This document shows, piece by piece, positions 4,196 through 10,811 of a stretch of DNA of 11,281 bases. Origin of the DNA: DATHSN01 sp035464115 (GTDB lineage Bacteria; Actinomycetota; Acidimicrobiia; Acidimicrobiales; SKKL01); contig DATHSN010000135.1 of NCBI GenBank assembly GCA_035464115.1, positions 1-11,281 on the forward strand. The letters are read 5' to 3'. Within the stretch, counting starts at the first letter, position 1. Each line of letters opens with the position of its first letter. Both the position numbers and the translations under genes were made by a program. The notes below the pieces were generated by a model. The model searched no databases, was not told the origin of the DNA, and was given only the letters and a program-made list of their open reading frames with translations.

Positions 4196-6277
4196 ATGAG
4201 CGAGGCGAAGGGCGATCGCCCACCGGTGTTCCACCACCGCCTCGCGCGGGCCACGGCGGGACTCACCCTGGCCGGCGGGCTGGCCCACCTGATCGCGCTG
4301 GCGCTGGGCGGTCCCGACGATGACGCCGCCACACTCGGCACCGGTCTGTCGGCGCTGGCCGTGTCGATCGCCGCCATCGGCATCCTCGTCCACCGGCCCG
4401 GAGACCGGCGCCGGGGAGTCCTCACCGCGCTGGCCGGCCTCGTCGTGGTCGCCACCAGCCTGGCCGTGCTCGTCGTGTCGCTCACCACCGGCGAGGGGTC
4501 GCTCCCCGGACCGGTCGCCGCGATGGTCCTCGCCGCCATCGGCTACGGGGTGGCGACGCTGCCCCAACGCGGACACCACGCCCATCGCGCCTGCGGCGTC
4601 CTGGCCGCCGGCACCAGCACCGTCGTGGGCGTGGAGCTGCTCGCCCACCTCTACGCAGCCACGTCGCTCACCCGGAGCTGGTGGGCAGGGATCCCCCTCC
4701 CGGTGGCGGTCACCGCCGGCCTGTTGTGCGTGGCGGTGGCGGTCTCCCGCCCCGACCGCCCACCGCTGCGCTGGCTCCACTCCAGCGCCGTCGACTCGTC
4801 GGTGCTCGTCCGGCTCGTCCCCGTCGTGGTCCTGGTCCCGGTGGTGCACCGGGTCGGGTTCGCCGCCGCCGAGGCGGCCGGTGCCCGCCACGCCCTGGCC
4901 CACACGGCGGCCATGGTGGCCGTCACCGTGGCGGTCGCGGTCCCCGTGGCCGTCACCGCCCGCGCCACCGCCCGCGCCGAGGCCCAGCTGCGCACCGAGC
5001 GGGCCCGGCTCGACGCCGTGGTCACCGCGCTCGACGAGGGCCTGGTGGTCCGTGACCAGGCCGGCCACGTCGTCCTCGCCAACCCGCGCTCGCAGGCCGT
5101 CACCGGGCTCGACTACCTGACCGACCCCCCCATCGCCCAGATCGCGGCCGAGCCCCGGTTCATCGACGCCGACGGTCACCCGCTGCCGTTCGAGGAGATG
5201 GGCACCGGGCACGTCATCGCCACCGGCGAGCCGGTGATCGGCCAGGTCATCGGCGTGCGCCGGCCCGACCGACCCGACCGCTGGCTCCGGGTGTCGGCGG
5301 TGCCGGTGGGCGAGCGCGGCGACCTGGGGGTCGCCACCACCATGGCCGACATCACCGCCGAGCGCGAGGCCATCGCCGCCCTCGCCGCATCCGAGGAGCA
5401 GTTCCGGCTCACGTTCGCCACCGCCGCGGTGGGCATGGCCATCGTGGGCCTCGACGGTCGCTTCCTCGACGTGAACGATGCCATGACCACGGTCCTCGGC
5501 CGCGGTCGCGACGAGCTGCTCGGGATCGACTTCCAGTCGATCACCCACCCCGACGACCTCGACACCGACCTGCACCTGATGAGGAGCCTGCTCAGCGGCG
5601 AGCGCTCGAGCTACAGCCTCGAGAAGCGCTACCAGCGGCCCGACGGCACCTACTTCTGGGGGCTGCTGCACGGCGCCCTGGCCCGTGATCCCGACGGTCT
5701 GCCCCGCCACTTCGTGGGCCAGATCGTCGACCTGAGCGCCCGCAAGGCCGCCGAGGCCGCGCTGACCCACGCCGCCACCCACGATCCCCTCACCGGGCTC
5801 CCCAACCGTCGACTCCTCCAGGACCGCCTGGCCATCGCCCTCGCCGACCGCGGCCGCCGCGCCGGTCGGGTCGGCGTGCTGTTCTGCGACCTCGACGACT
5901 TCAAGGTGGTCAACGACCGGCACGGCCACGAGGTCGGCGACCAGGTCCTCGTCTCGCTCGCCGACCGGATCCACCAGTGCCTGCGCGCCGGCGACACCGT
6001 CGGCCGCATGGGGGGCGACGAGTTCCTCGTGGTGGCCGCCGGTCTGGCCGACGGCGCCGAGCTGGTCGCCCTGGGGCGACGGATCATCGACGCCGTCGGG
6101 GCGCCCATCTCGGTGGGGCGGACCGAGGTGCGCATGGGGGTCAGCGTCGGCGGCCGCCTGGCCGAGCCCGCCGACGATCCCGCCGGCCTGCTCCGCCTGG
6201 CCGACCGGGCCATGTACGACGCCAAGCGCAGCGGCCGGGCGCTGAGCGTGACGGGCATCGAGCTCGCCGCGGAATAG
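4196..6277 (+). CDS. Membrane-bound PAS-PAS-GGDEF diguanylate cyclase
   Basis: This 693-residue protein makes cyclic di-GMP from two GTP. About eight hydrophobic segments fill residues 18-257 and form an N-terminal membrane module I cannot assign to a named sensor family. A short Arg/Glu-rich linker leads to a first, divergent PAS domain (about 268-395) and a classic PAS/PAC domain (about 398-520, with FATAAVGMAIV, VNDAMTTVLG, ITHPDDL and the closing QIVDLSARK). The GGDEF domain begins at HDPLTGLPNRR (near 530), and GGDEF itself is at 606-610. RAGD at 597-600, five residues earlier, is an intact inhibitory I-site, so product feedback is expected. Active-site residues are complete. There is no EAL domain. 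The gene stands between maf and a gene of unknown function 27 bp downstream. The signal sensed is unknown. Confidence 0.95.
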   Translation: MSEAKGDRPPVFHHRLARATAGLTLAGGLAHLIALALGGPDDDAATLGTGLSALAVSIAAIGILVHRPGDRRRGVLTALAGLVVVATSLAVLVVSLTTGEGSLPGPVAAMVLAAIGYGVATLPQRGHHAHRACGVLAAGTSTVVGVELLAHLYAATSLTRSWWAGIPLPVAVTAGLLCVAVAVSRPDRPPLRWLHSSAVDSSVLVRLVPVVVLVPVVHRVGFAAAEAAGARHALAHTAAMVAVTVAVAVPVAVTARATARAEAQLRTERARLDAVVTALDEGLVVRDQAGHVVLANPRSQAVTGLDYLTDPPIAQIAAEPRFIDADGHPLPFEEMGTGHVIATGEPVIGQVIGVRRPDRPDRWLRVSAVPVGERGDLGVATTMADITAEREAIAALAASEEQFRLTFATAAVGMAIVGLDGRFLDVNDAMTTVLGRGRDELLGIDFQSITHPDDLDTDLHLMRSLLSGERSSYSLEKRYQRPDGTYFWGLLHGALARDPDGLPRHFVGQIVDLSARKAAEAALTHAATHDPLTGLPNRRLLQDRLAIALADRGRRAGRVGVLFCDLDDFKVVNDRHGHEVGDQVLVSLADRIHQCLRAGDTVGRMGGDEFLVVAAGLADGAELVALGRRIIDAVGAPISVGRTEVRMGVSVGGRLAEPADDPAGLLRLADRAMYDAKRSGRALSVTGIELAAE

Positions 6278-6304
6278 CGCCCGACCGGCGGCGGTTCTGC
6301 GGGC

Positions 6305-6982
6305 ATGGAGCCTGGCACCTCGTCCGACCCGTCCCTCGTCGCCACCCGCGTGGCGCTGCACGCCGTGGCCGAGCACGTCCTGGCCCCCGCCAGCCGGGCG
6401 GCCACCGATCGCATCGGCCTGCGGGTGGTGCCCGGCGGGTTCGCCACCCGCGAGCTCGCCCCCGGACGCTGGGTCGGCATCGTCGGCGCGCACCTGGTCA
6501 TCCACGACGGCGGGGACGAGCAGGTGATCCCCCTCACCGATCTCCGCACCGCGGCGGCCACCATCGGCGTCGAACCCGGCGCCCCCGCCGACCTCTACGC
6601 ACCGGTCACGCAGGTCGACCTCGACGCCCCGTTGACCGTCGACGCCGAGGCCAGCGCCCGACTCGCCGACTGGTTCGCCCTCGGCGACGCGGCCCTGCGG
6701 CGCTTCGTCGCCGCCCATCCCGACGAGGCCGCCGACCCCGTCACGCTGTGGCCGGAGCACTTCGACCTGGCCACCACCGCCGAGCGGGTGAACTACGGGT
6801 TCGCCGCCGGCGACGACCACCACGCCGGTCCCTACCTCTACATCGGGCCGTGGGAGCCCCCCACCGGTCCGTTCTGGAACGCCCCGTTCGGCCGGCTCGT
6901 GCCCGCGACCGACGTGGCCGACGTCGACGCCGCCGTCGCCCTGCTCGAACAGGGCCGAGCCGCGGCGCGCGCCACGGCCTGA
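6305..6982 (+). CDS. Hypothetical protein of unknown function
   Basis: I do not recognise a named family in this 225-residue protein. It has no signal peptide or membrane helix and is probably cytoplasmic. Notable parts are an N-terminal helix (ALHAVAEHVLAP, about 18-29), a glycine-containing beta region (GRWVGIVGAHLVIHDGG), and a C-terminal half with several motif-like clusters: LWPEHFDLA near 148-156, NYGFAAGDDHH near 163-173 and YLYIGPWEPPTGPFWN near 177-192. The concentration of His, Asp, Glu and Trp in those clusters would suit a metal- or ligand-binding site, but that is inference. ATG 6305 follows the cyclase stop by 27 bp, so the two may be cotranscribed. The frame has the same GC-rich codon use as its neighbours, which supports a real gene. 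Confidence 0.8.
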   Translation: MEPGTSSDPSLVATRVALHAVAEHVLAPASRAATDRIGLRVVPGGFATRELAPGRWVGIVGAHLVIHDGGDEQVIPLTDLRTAAATIGVEPGAPADLYAPVTQVDLDAPLTVDAEASARLADWFALGDAALRRFVAAHPDEAADPVTLWPEHFDLATTAERVNYGFAAGDDHHAGPYLYIGPWEPPTGPFWNAPFGRLVPATDVADVDAAVALLEQGRAAARATA

Positions 6983-6997
6983 GCACCGCCGCGGGCG

Positions 6998-7032
6998 CCG
7001 GTGCGGCGTCGGGCCCCCACCCGGCGCACCGG
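6998..7032. promoter_or_regulatory. Inverted repeat flanking the psu promoter region
   Basis: CCGGTGCG (6998-7005) and CGCACCGG (7025-7032) are perfect 8-bp inverted arms with a 19-base gap. The right arm abuts the probable -10 at 7033. It could be an operator for the pseudouridine operon, or a long-loop hairpin ending transcription from upstream; no T tract follows. Confidence 0.4.
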
Positions 7033-7038
7033 TACGCT
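7033..7038 (+). promoter_or_regulatory. Candidate -10 hexamer (TACGCT) for the pseudouridine operon
   Basis: TACGCT fits TANNNT and ends seven bases before GTG 7046. No ribosome site precedes that GTG, so the first gene is probably leaderless. Confidence 0.5.
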
Positions 7039-7045
7039 CCGCCGG

Positions 7046-7984
7046 GTGATCGGCGCGCTCGGGGACCTGGTGGAGGACGTGGTCGTGTGGCCCTCGGGGC
7101 CGGTGCGACCCGGCACCGACACCCCGTCGGCCATCCACCGCCGGCGCGGCGGCAGCGCCGCCAACGTGGCCGTGATGATCGCCCGCTCGGGCGCCCAGGC
7201 CCGCTTCCTCGGCCAGGTGGGGGTCGACCCCCAGGGCGAGCGGCTCCTCGCCGAGCTCGCCGGCGAGGGCGTCGACGCACGGGTGATGCGCGGCGGGCGC
7301 ACCGGCACCATCGTGGTCATCGTCGACCCCGACGGCGAGCGGGGGTTCCTCACCGACCGCGGCGCCTGCGTCGAGCTCGACACCGCCGATCCCGGGTGGC
7401 TCGCCGGGCTCGCCGTGCTGCACGTGCCCGGCTACTCGTTCACCGTCGATCCGCTGGCGGCCACCGCCATCCGCTTCTGCGAGCTGGCCACCGACCGGGG
7501 CATCCCGATCACCGTCGACGCGTCGTCCACCGGCGCGCTGGTCGACGCCGGTCCGGCCCGCGTCCTCGCCATCGTCGAGCGGATCGCCCCGGCGGTCCTG
7601 TTCGCCAACGCCGACGAGGCCGCGCTGCTCGGGCTCGGCCCCGATCGCCCGGCCCCCGGGGCCACGTGGACCGTGATCCGCCACGGCGCCGCCCCCACCG
7701 TGGTCGGGGGACGCGGCGGCGACGCCACCGTGGTGCCCGTGCCCGCGGTGAGCGGGGTGGTCGACACCACGGGCGCCGGCGACGCCTTCGCCGCCGGCTT
7801 CCTCGTGGCCTGGCACGGCGGCGCCGACGCGGTGGTCGCCACCGCGGCCGGGCACCGCCTCGCGGCCCGGGTGCTCGGCCGCGCCGGGGCCGACCTCGCC
7901 CCCGAGCCCACCCCGCCGCCCACCCGGCCCGTCGCGCCCCCGGTGGCCGACGCCGACACCGACACCGACCGGAGCCGCACATGA
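7046..7984 (+). CDS. psuK: PfkB-family sugar kinase, probable pseudouridine kinase
   Basis: The product is 312 residues of the PfkB/ribokinase family, which phosphorylates a sugar or nucleoside hydroxyl with ATP. It begins with the usual first strand, VIGALGDLVEDVVV, has the substrate-binding signature RRRGGSAANVAVMIARSG at about 32-49, and the ATP/catalytic signature DTTGAGDAFAAGF with the catalytic Asp near residue 247. The tail is a low-complexity Pro/Asp/Thr stretch. Start GTG 7046 matches the family start and a TACGCT promoter; GTG 7001 would add 15 arginine-rich residues and lies in an inverted repeat. Its stop overlaps the psuG start by four bases (ATGA). This coupling points to pseudouridine as substrate, giving pseudouridine 5'-phosphate. 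The family is certain; the substrate rests on context, as PfkB kinases cannot be told apart by eye. Confidence 0.85.
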   Translation: MIGALGDLVEDVVVWPSGPVRPGTDTPSAIHRRRGGSAANVAVMIARSGAQARFLGQVGVDPQGERLLAELAGEGVDARVMRGGRTGTIVVIVDPDGERGFLTDRGACVELDTADPGWLAGLAVLHVPGYSFTVDPLAATAIRFCELATDRGIPITVDASSTGALVDAGPARVLAIVERIAPAVLFANADEAALLGLGPDRPAPGATWTVIRHGAAPTVVGGRGGDATVVPVPAVSGVVDTTGAGDAFAAGFLVAWHGGADAVVATAAGHRLAARVLGRAGADLAPEPTPPPTRPVAPPVADADTDTDRSRT

Positions 7985-8901
7985 CCGCCGCCCTCGCCGT
8001 GCACCCCGAGGTCGACGCCGCGCTCGTCGACGGCCGACCTGTCGTGGCGCTCGAGTCGACGATCTTCTCCCACCTGGGGCTCCCCTCCCCCGCCAACGCC
8101 GAGGCGCTCGAGCGGTGCCTCACGGCGATCCGCGCCGGTGGCGCCGTCCCCGCCGTCACCGCGGTGCTCGACGGCGTCGCCCGCGTCGGCATCGACCCCG
8201 CCGACCACGAGCGCATCCTGGGCCCGGCGCGCAAGGTGGCCGCCCGCGACGTCCCCGTGGCGGTGGGTCAGGGCTGGGCGTTCGGCGCCACCACCGTGTC
8301 GGCGGCGCTGCTGCTCGCCGGACGGGTCGGCATCGCGGTGTTCGCCACCGGCGGCATCGGGGGGGTGCACCGCGGCGTCGAGCACAGCGGCGACGTCTCC
8401 GCCGACCTCGACGCCATCGCCCTCGCGCCCGTGGTCACGGTGAGCGCGGGCGCCAAGGTGTTCCTCGACCTGCGCCGCACCCTCGAGCACCTCGAGACCG
8501 CCGGGGTGCCGGTGCTCGGCTGGCGCACCGACACGTTCCCGGCGTTCACGGTCCGCTCCAGCGGGTTGGTGGTCCCGCACCGCGTCGACGACGCCGACGA
8601 GGTGGCCCGCGTCGTGCGCGCCGGTCGCCAGCTCGGGCGGTCGGGCGGCACGCTCCTCGTCGTGCCGGTGCCCGAGGCCGCTGCCCTGCCCTCCGACGAG
8701 GTCGACGCCGCGCTGGTGTCGGCGCTCACCGCCGCCGACGCCGAGGGCATCACCGGCGCCGCCGTCACCCCGTGGGTGCTCGAGCGGATCGCGGCGGCCA
8801 CCGAGGGCCGCAGCGTGCCCGCCAACCTGGCGCTCGCCGAGCACAACGCCGCGGTCGCCGCCGAGGTGGCCGTCGCGCTCGCCCGCCCGGGCGGCGCGTG
8901 A
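7981..8901 (+). CDS. psuG: Pseudouridine-5'-phosphate glycosidase
   Basis: The product is 306 residues, close to the usual length of about 310. PsuG reversibly splits the C-C glycosidic bond of pseudouridine 5'-phosphate to uracil and ribose 5-phosphate. Signatures visible are VALESTIFSHLGLPSP (about 21-36), ARKVAARDVP (83-92), GATTVSAAL, TGGIGGVHRGVEHSGDVSADL, SAGAKVFLDL followed by TLEHLETAGVPVLGWRTDTFPAF, and SVPANLAL near the end. E25, K85, K159 and N282 fall where I recall the catalytic E31, K93, K166 and N289 of the E. coli enzyme, K159 being the Schiff-base lysine. It starts at ATG 7981 overlapping psuK and ends overlapping the transporter gene (GTGA), so all three are translationally coupled. 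The protein is cytoplasmic. This is one of the most secure calls in the window. Confidence 0.96.
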   Translation: MTAALAVHPEVDAALVDGRPVVALESTIFSHLGLPSPANAEALERCLTAIRAGGAVPAVTAVLDGVARVGIDPADHERILGPARKVAARDVPVAVGQGWAFGATTVSAALLLAGRVGIAVFATGGIGGVHRGVEHSGDVSADLDAIALAPVVTVSAGAKVFLDLRRTLEHLETAGVPVLGWRTDTFPAFTVRSSGLVVPHRVDDADEVARVVRAGRQLGRSGGTLLVVPVPEAAALPSDEVDAALVSALTAADAEGITGAAVTPWVLERIAAATEGRSVPANLALAEHNAAVAAEVAVALARPGGA

Positions 8902-9860
8902 GCGAACCCGGGCCGGGCCCCCACGGGGTCCGGCTGCCCCGCACCGCGCCGGGAGCCAGCGCCGCCGCGTTCGCCCCCCTCGACTGGGTGCTCCTCGCCG
9001 TCCCCGCGCTCATGTGGGGGTCGTCGTTCGCCTTCATGGAGGTGGGGCTGCGCCACCTGGAGCCGGGGGTCATCACCTTCGCCCGGGTGCTGTTCGGCGC
9101 CGCCGCCCTCGCCGCGCTGCCCGGAGCCCGCGCCCGCGTCGCCCGGGCCGACCTCCCCCGGATCGCGCTGCTCGGCCTGCTGTGGATGGCCCTGCCGTTC
9201 ACCTTGTTCCCGATCGCCCAGCAGTGGATCTCGTCGTCGCTCGCCGGGATGCTCAACAGCGCCATGCCCGTGCTCACCGCGGTCGTCGCCACCGTCCTCA
9301 CCCGGCGGGTCCCCGGACGCTGGCAGATCGTCGGGATCGTGGTCGGGCTGGCCGGGGTGGTCGCCATCGGTGCCGACGGCTGGATCGACGGCGACACCAC
9401 CGCGCTCGGGGTCGTGCTCGTGGTGGCGGCCGTGGGCTCGTACGCGGTGGCGGTGAACCTGGCCGTGCCGCTGCAGCAGCGCTACGGGTCGCTGCCGGTG
9501 CTGGTGCGGATCCAGGCGGTGGCCATCGTCCTCACCCTGCCCGGCGCGGTGGTGGGCTGGCCGTCGTCGTCGTGGAGCGCCGACTCGGTCGCCGCGGTGG
9601 TGGCCCTCGGGGTGCTCGGCACCGGCTGGGCGTTCGTGGCCATGGCCACCCTCATCGGCCGGGTGGGCGCCACCCGCGGCTCGATCACCACCTACTTCGT
9701 GCCCATCGTGGCGGTGGCGATCGGCGTGGTGTTCCTCGACGAGCGGGTGCCCGCCAGCGCGGTGGCCGGCACCGCGCTGGTGCTGGCCGGCGCCGCCCTG
9801 GTGAGCCGGCGCGACACCGTCGGCCCGGCGGTCAGCGCAGGCGCAGGATCTCGCGGATGA
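8898..9860 (+). CDS. EamA/DMT-superfamily transporter in the pseudouridine operon
   Basis: This 320-residue protein has about ten hydrophobic segments in two repeated halves of five, the EamA/RhaT-type drug-metabolite transporter fold. The first half opens with WVLLAVPALMWGSSFAFMEVGL, the characteristic EamA first helix. The second half ends in the typical pattern YFVPIVAVAIGVVFLDERVP followed by a last helix. The N-terminal 25 residues are a Pro/Gly/Ala-rich extension. GTG 8898 overlaps the psuG stop by four bases. Its position in the operon suggests it moves pseudouridine, uracil or a related compound, but members of this superfamily do both import and export, so direction and substrate are open. 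The last 29 bp overlap the end of the convergent TetR gene. Confidence 0.9.
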   Translation: MSEPGPGPHGVRLPRTAPGASAAAFAPLDWVLLAVPALMWGSSFAFMEVGLRHLEPGVITFARVLFGAAALAALPGARARVARADLPRIALLGLLWMALPFTLFPIAQQWISSSLAGMLNSAMPVLTAVVATVLTRRVPGRWQIVGIVVGLAGVVAIGADGWIDGDTTALGVVLVVAAVGSYAVAVNLAVPLQQRYGSLPVLVRIQAVAIVLTLPGAVVGWPSSSWSADSVAAVVALGVLGTGWAFVAMATLIGRVGATRGSITTYFVPIVAVAIGVVFLDERVPASAVAGTALVLAGAALVSRRDTVGPAVSAGAGSRG

Positions 9861-10548
9861 CCCCGTCGAGGCGGTCGATGAGCTCCTCGTCGTCGAACGG
9901 GGTGACCCCGGCCAGGTCGCCGTAGGTGCGGCGCATCTCGAGCAGGCCGAACATGGCGACGACGGCCGTCTCCGCGGCCGCCTCGGGGTCGGGGTGGTCG
10001 ACCTCGTCGGCGTGGTCGGCCACGACCTCGCGGAAGCGGTCGACGACGTGGGCGAACGACAGCTTGCGGTCGTCGCGGAACCCGTCGTCGACCGCGCAGT
10101 AGCGCGCCGCGGCGACCAGGGCGGGGGTCGAGCGGCGGTAGCGGCTCACGATGCTGCGGACCGTGGCCCGGGTGACCTCGGCCAGCGGGACACCGCGCCA
10201 GCGGTCGACGTCGAGGAGCCGGTCGGCGGCGCGACGGGCGTCGGCCCAGTCCCGCTCGGCCAGCACCCGCAGCACCGCCAGCTTGTCGTCGAAGCGGGCG
10301 TAGAACGAGCCGACGGTGCGGTCGGCGCGCGCCACGATGTGCTCGACGCTGATGTCGGCGAAGTCGCGCTCGGCCAGCAGCTCATCGGTGGCCTGGAGGA
10401 AGCGCCAGAGGGTCTCCTCGCTGCGGGCCTGACGGGGCGCGCGGATCCACGGCGACGCCGCCACCACCGCCATCTCCTCCGCCGTGGGGGTGACGCGGGC
10501 GCCGCCCGCGCCGGCCCCGCCGTCGGTGTCCGCTCCCTGGCCCGCCAC
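9832..10548 (-). CDS. TetR/AcrR-family transcriptional regulator
   Basis: The product is 238 residues from GTG 10548. The DNA-binding domain lies at about 42-90: a first helix ETLWRFLQATDELLAERDF, then the helix-turn-helix ISVEHIVARADRTVGSFYARFDDK typical of TetR regulators. The remainder is a helical ligand and dimerisation domain with no nameable ligand motif. The first 33 residues are Gly/Ala-rich and not part of the fold. GTG 10548 has a strong GGGGAGG site and an extended -10 upstream; ATG 10473 is the alternative, but its GGAGGAG sits directly against it. It may repress itself through the palindrome at 10563-10579. Nearby candidate targets are the small membrane protein and EamA genes upstream on the same strand, or the psu operon it converges with. 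Confidence 0.92.
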   Translation of the reverse strand: MAGQGADTDGGAGAGGARVTPTAEEMAVVAASPWIRAPRQARSEETLWRFLQATDELLAERDFADISVEHIVARADRTVGSFYARFDDKLAVLRVLAERDWADARRAADRLLDVDRWRGVPLAEVTRATVRSIVSRYRRSTPALVAAARYCAVDDGFRDDRKLSFAHVVDRFREVVADHADEVDHPDPEAAAETAVVAMFGLLEMRRTYGDLAGVTPFDDEELIDRLDGVIREILRLR

Positions 10549-10552
10549 GCCG

Positions 10553-10559
10553 CCTCCCC
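10553..10559 (-). promoter_or_regulatory. Ribosome binding site GGGGAGG for the TetR gene
   Basis: On the minus strand GGGGAGG lies four bases before GTG 10548 and decides that start over the internal ATG at 10473. Confidence 0.6.
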
Positions 10560-10562
10560 GAT

Positions 10563-10579
10563 CCGCCGATCTTCGGTGG
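10563..10579. promoter_or_regulatory. Candidate TetR autoregulatory operator
   Basis: CCGCCGA-TCT-TCGGTGG is a 17-bp palindrome with six of seven arm positions matching. It lies at the expected transcription start, between the -10 and the ribosome site of the TetR gene, a usual location for autoregulation in this family. Confidence 0.4.
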
Positions 10580-10583
10580 CCGG

Positions 10584-10589
10584 ACGGTA
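10584..10589 (-). promoter_or_regulatory. Candidate extended -10 (TGCTACCGT) for the TetR gene
   Basis: On the minus strand TACCGT is preceded by TGC, making an extended -10. It lies about 36 bases before GTG 10548 in the 56-base gap between the small membrane gene and the TetR gene, so TetR can be transcribed separately from the genes upstream. Confidence 0.4.
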
Positions 10590-10604
10590 GCACTGGGTGG
10601 TCGT

Positions 10605-10811
10605 TCAGCCGCTGACCAGGCTGGCGAGGGCCCACACCGCGGCGACCCCGCCGAGCACGGCGTAGACGATGCTGCGCCCGACCGGCGGGCGCTCGAGGTC
10701 GCCCTCGCGACGGGCCGCCGGCGGGCGCACGAGCGCCAGCAGGTTGCCGACGAGCATGGCGCCGCCCAGGGCGAGCAGCATCCACTCGAGCAGGTCCTCA
10801 CCGAGGAACAC
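10605..10811 (-). CDS. Small two-helix membrane protein
   Basis: This 68-residue protein has two predicted membrane helices, LLEWMLLALGGAMLVGNLLALV (about residues 7-28) and SIVYAVLGGVAAVWALASLV (about 47-66), joined by a basic loop (RPPAARREGDLERPPVGR). I do not recognise a family. The start GTG 10811 has GGAGG six bases upstream and lies inside the end of the EamA gene, overlapping it by 14 bp. This indicates translational coupling and makes the small frame a real gene rather than chance. An accessory role with the transporter, or an unrelated membrane function, are both possible. Confidence 0.75.
   Translation of the reverse strand: MFLGEDLLEWMLLALGGAMLVGNLLALVRPPAARREGDLERPPVGRSIVYAVLGGVAAVWALASLVSG

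Noticed and set aside
4916..4968. Two copies of GTGGCCGTCACCG with a 40-bp period
   Set aside because: They encode Val/Ala/Thr-rich parts of one membrane helix and are explained by biased codon use in a hydrophobic segment.
3164..7855. A stop-free minus-strand frame of 1563 codons
   Set aside because: It is antisense to the ACT, Maf, cyclase, unknown and kinase genes, all of which show family motifs or coherent protein character on the plus strand. Its translation is a low-complexity Gly/Arg/His/Val mixture, as expected from the reverse of GC-rich codons.
7944..7975. GACACC-type tandem at the 3' end of the kinase gene
   Set aside because: It is a short in-frame Asp/Thr low-complexity tail of the protein, too short and impure to be a meaningful repeat element.
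5977..7980. Long plus-strand frame running into psuG
   Set aside because: The part before 7981 is a shifted reading of the cyclase, unknown and kinase genes, rich in Arg and Pro without motifs. Only the portion from ATG 7981 is psuG.
8115..8897. Plus-strand frame upstream of and joined to the EamA transporter
   Set aside because: It reads psuG in another frame as Arg/Pro-rich low complexity. GTG 8898 overlapping the psuG stop is the sensible start.
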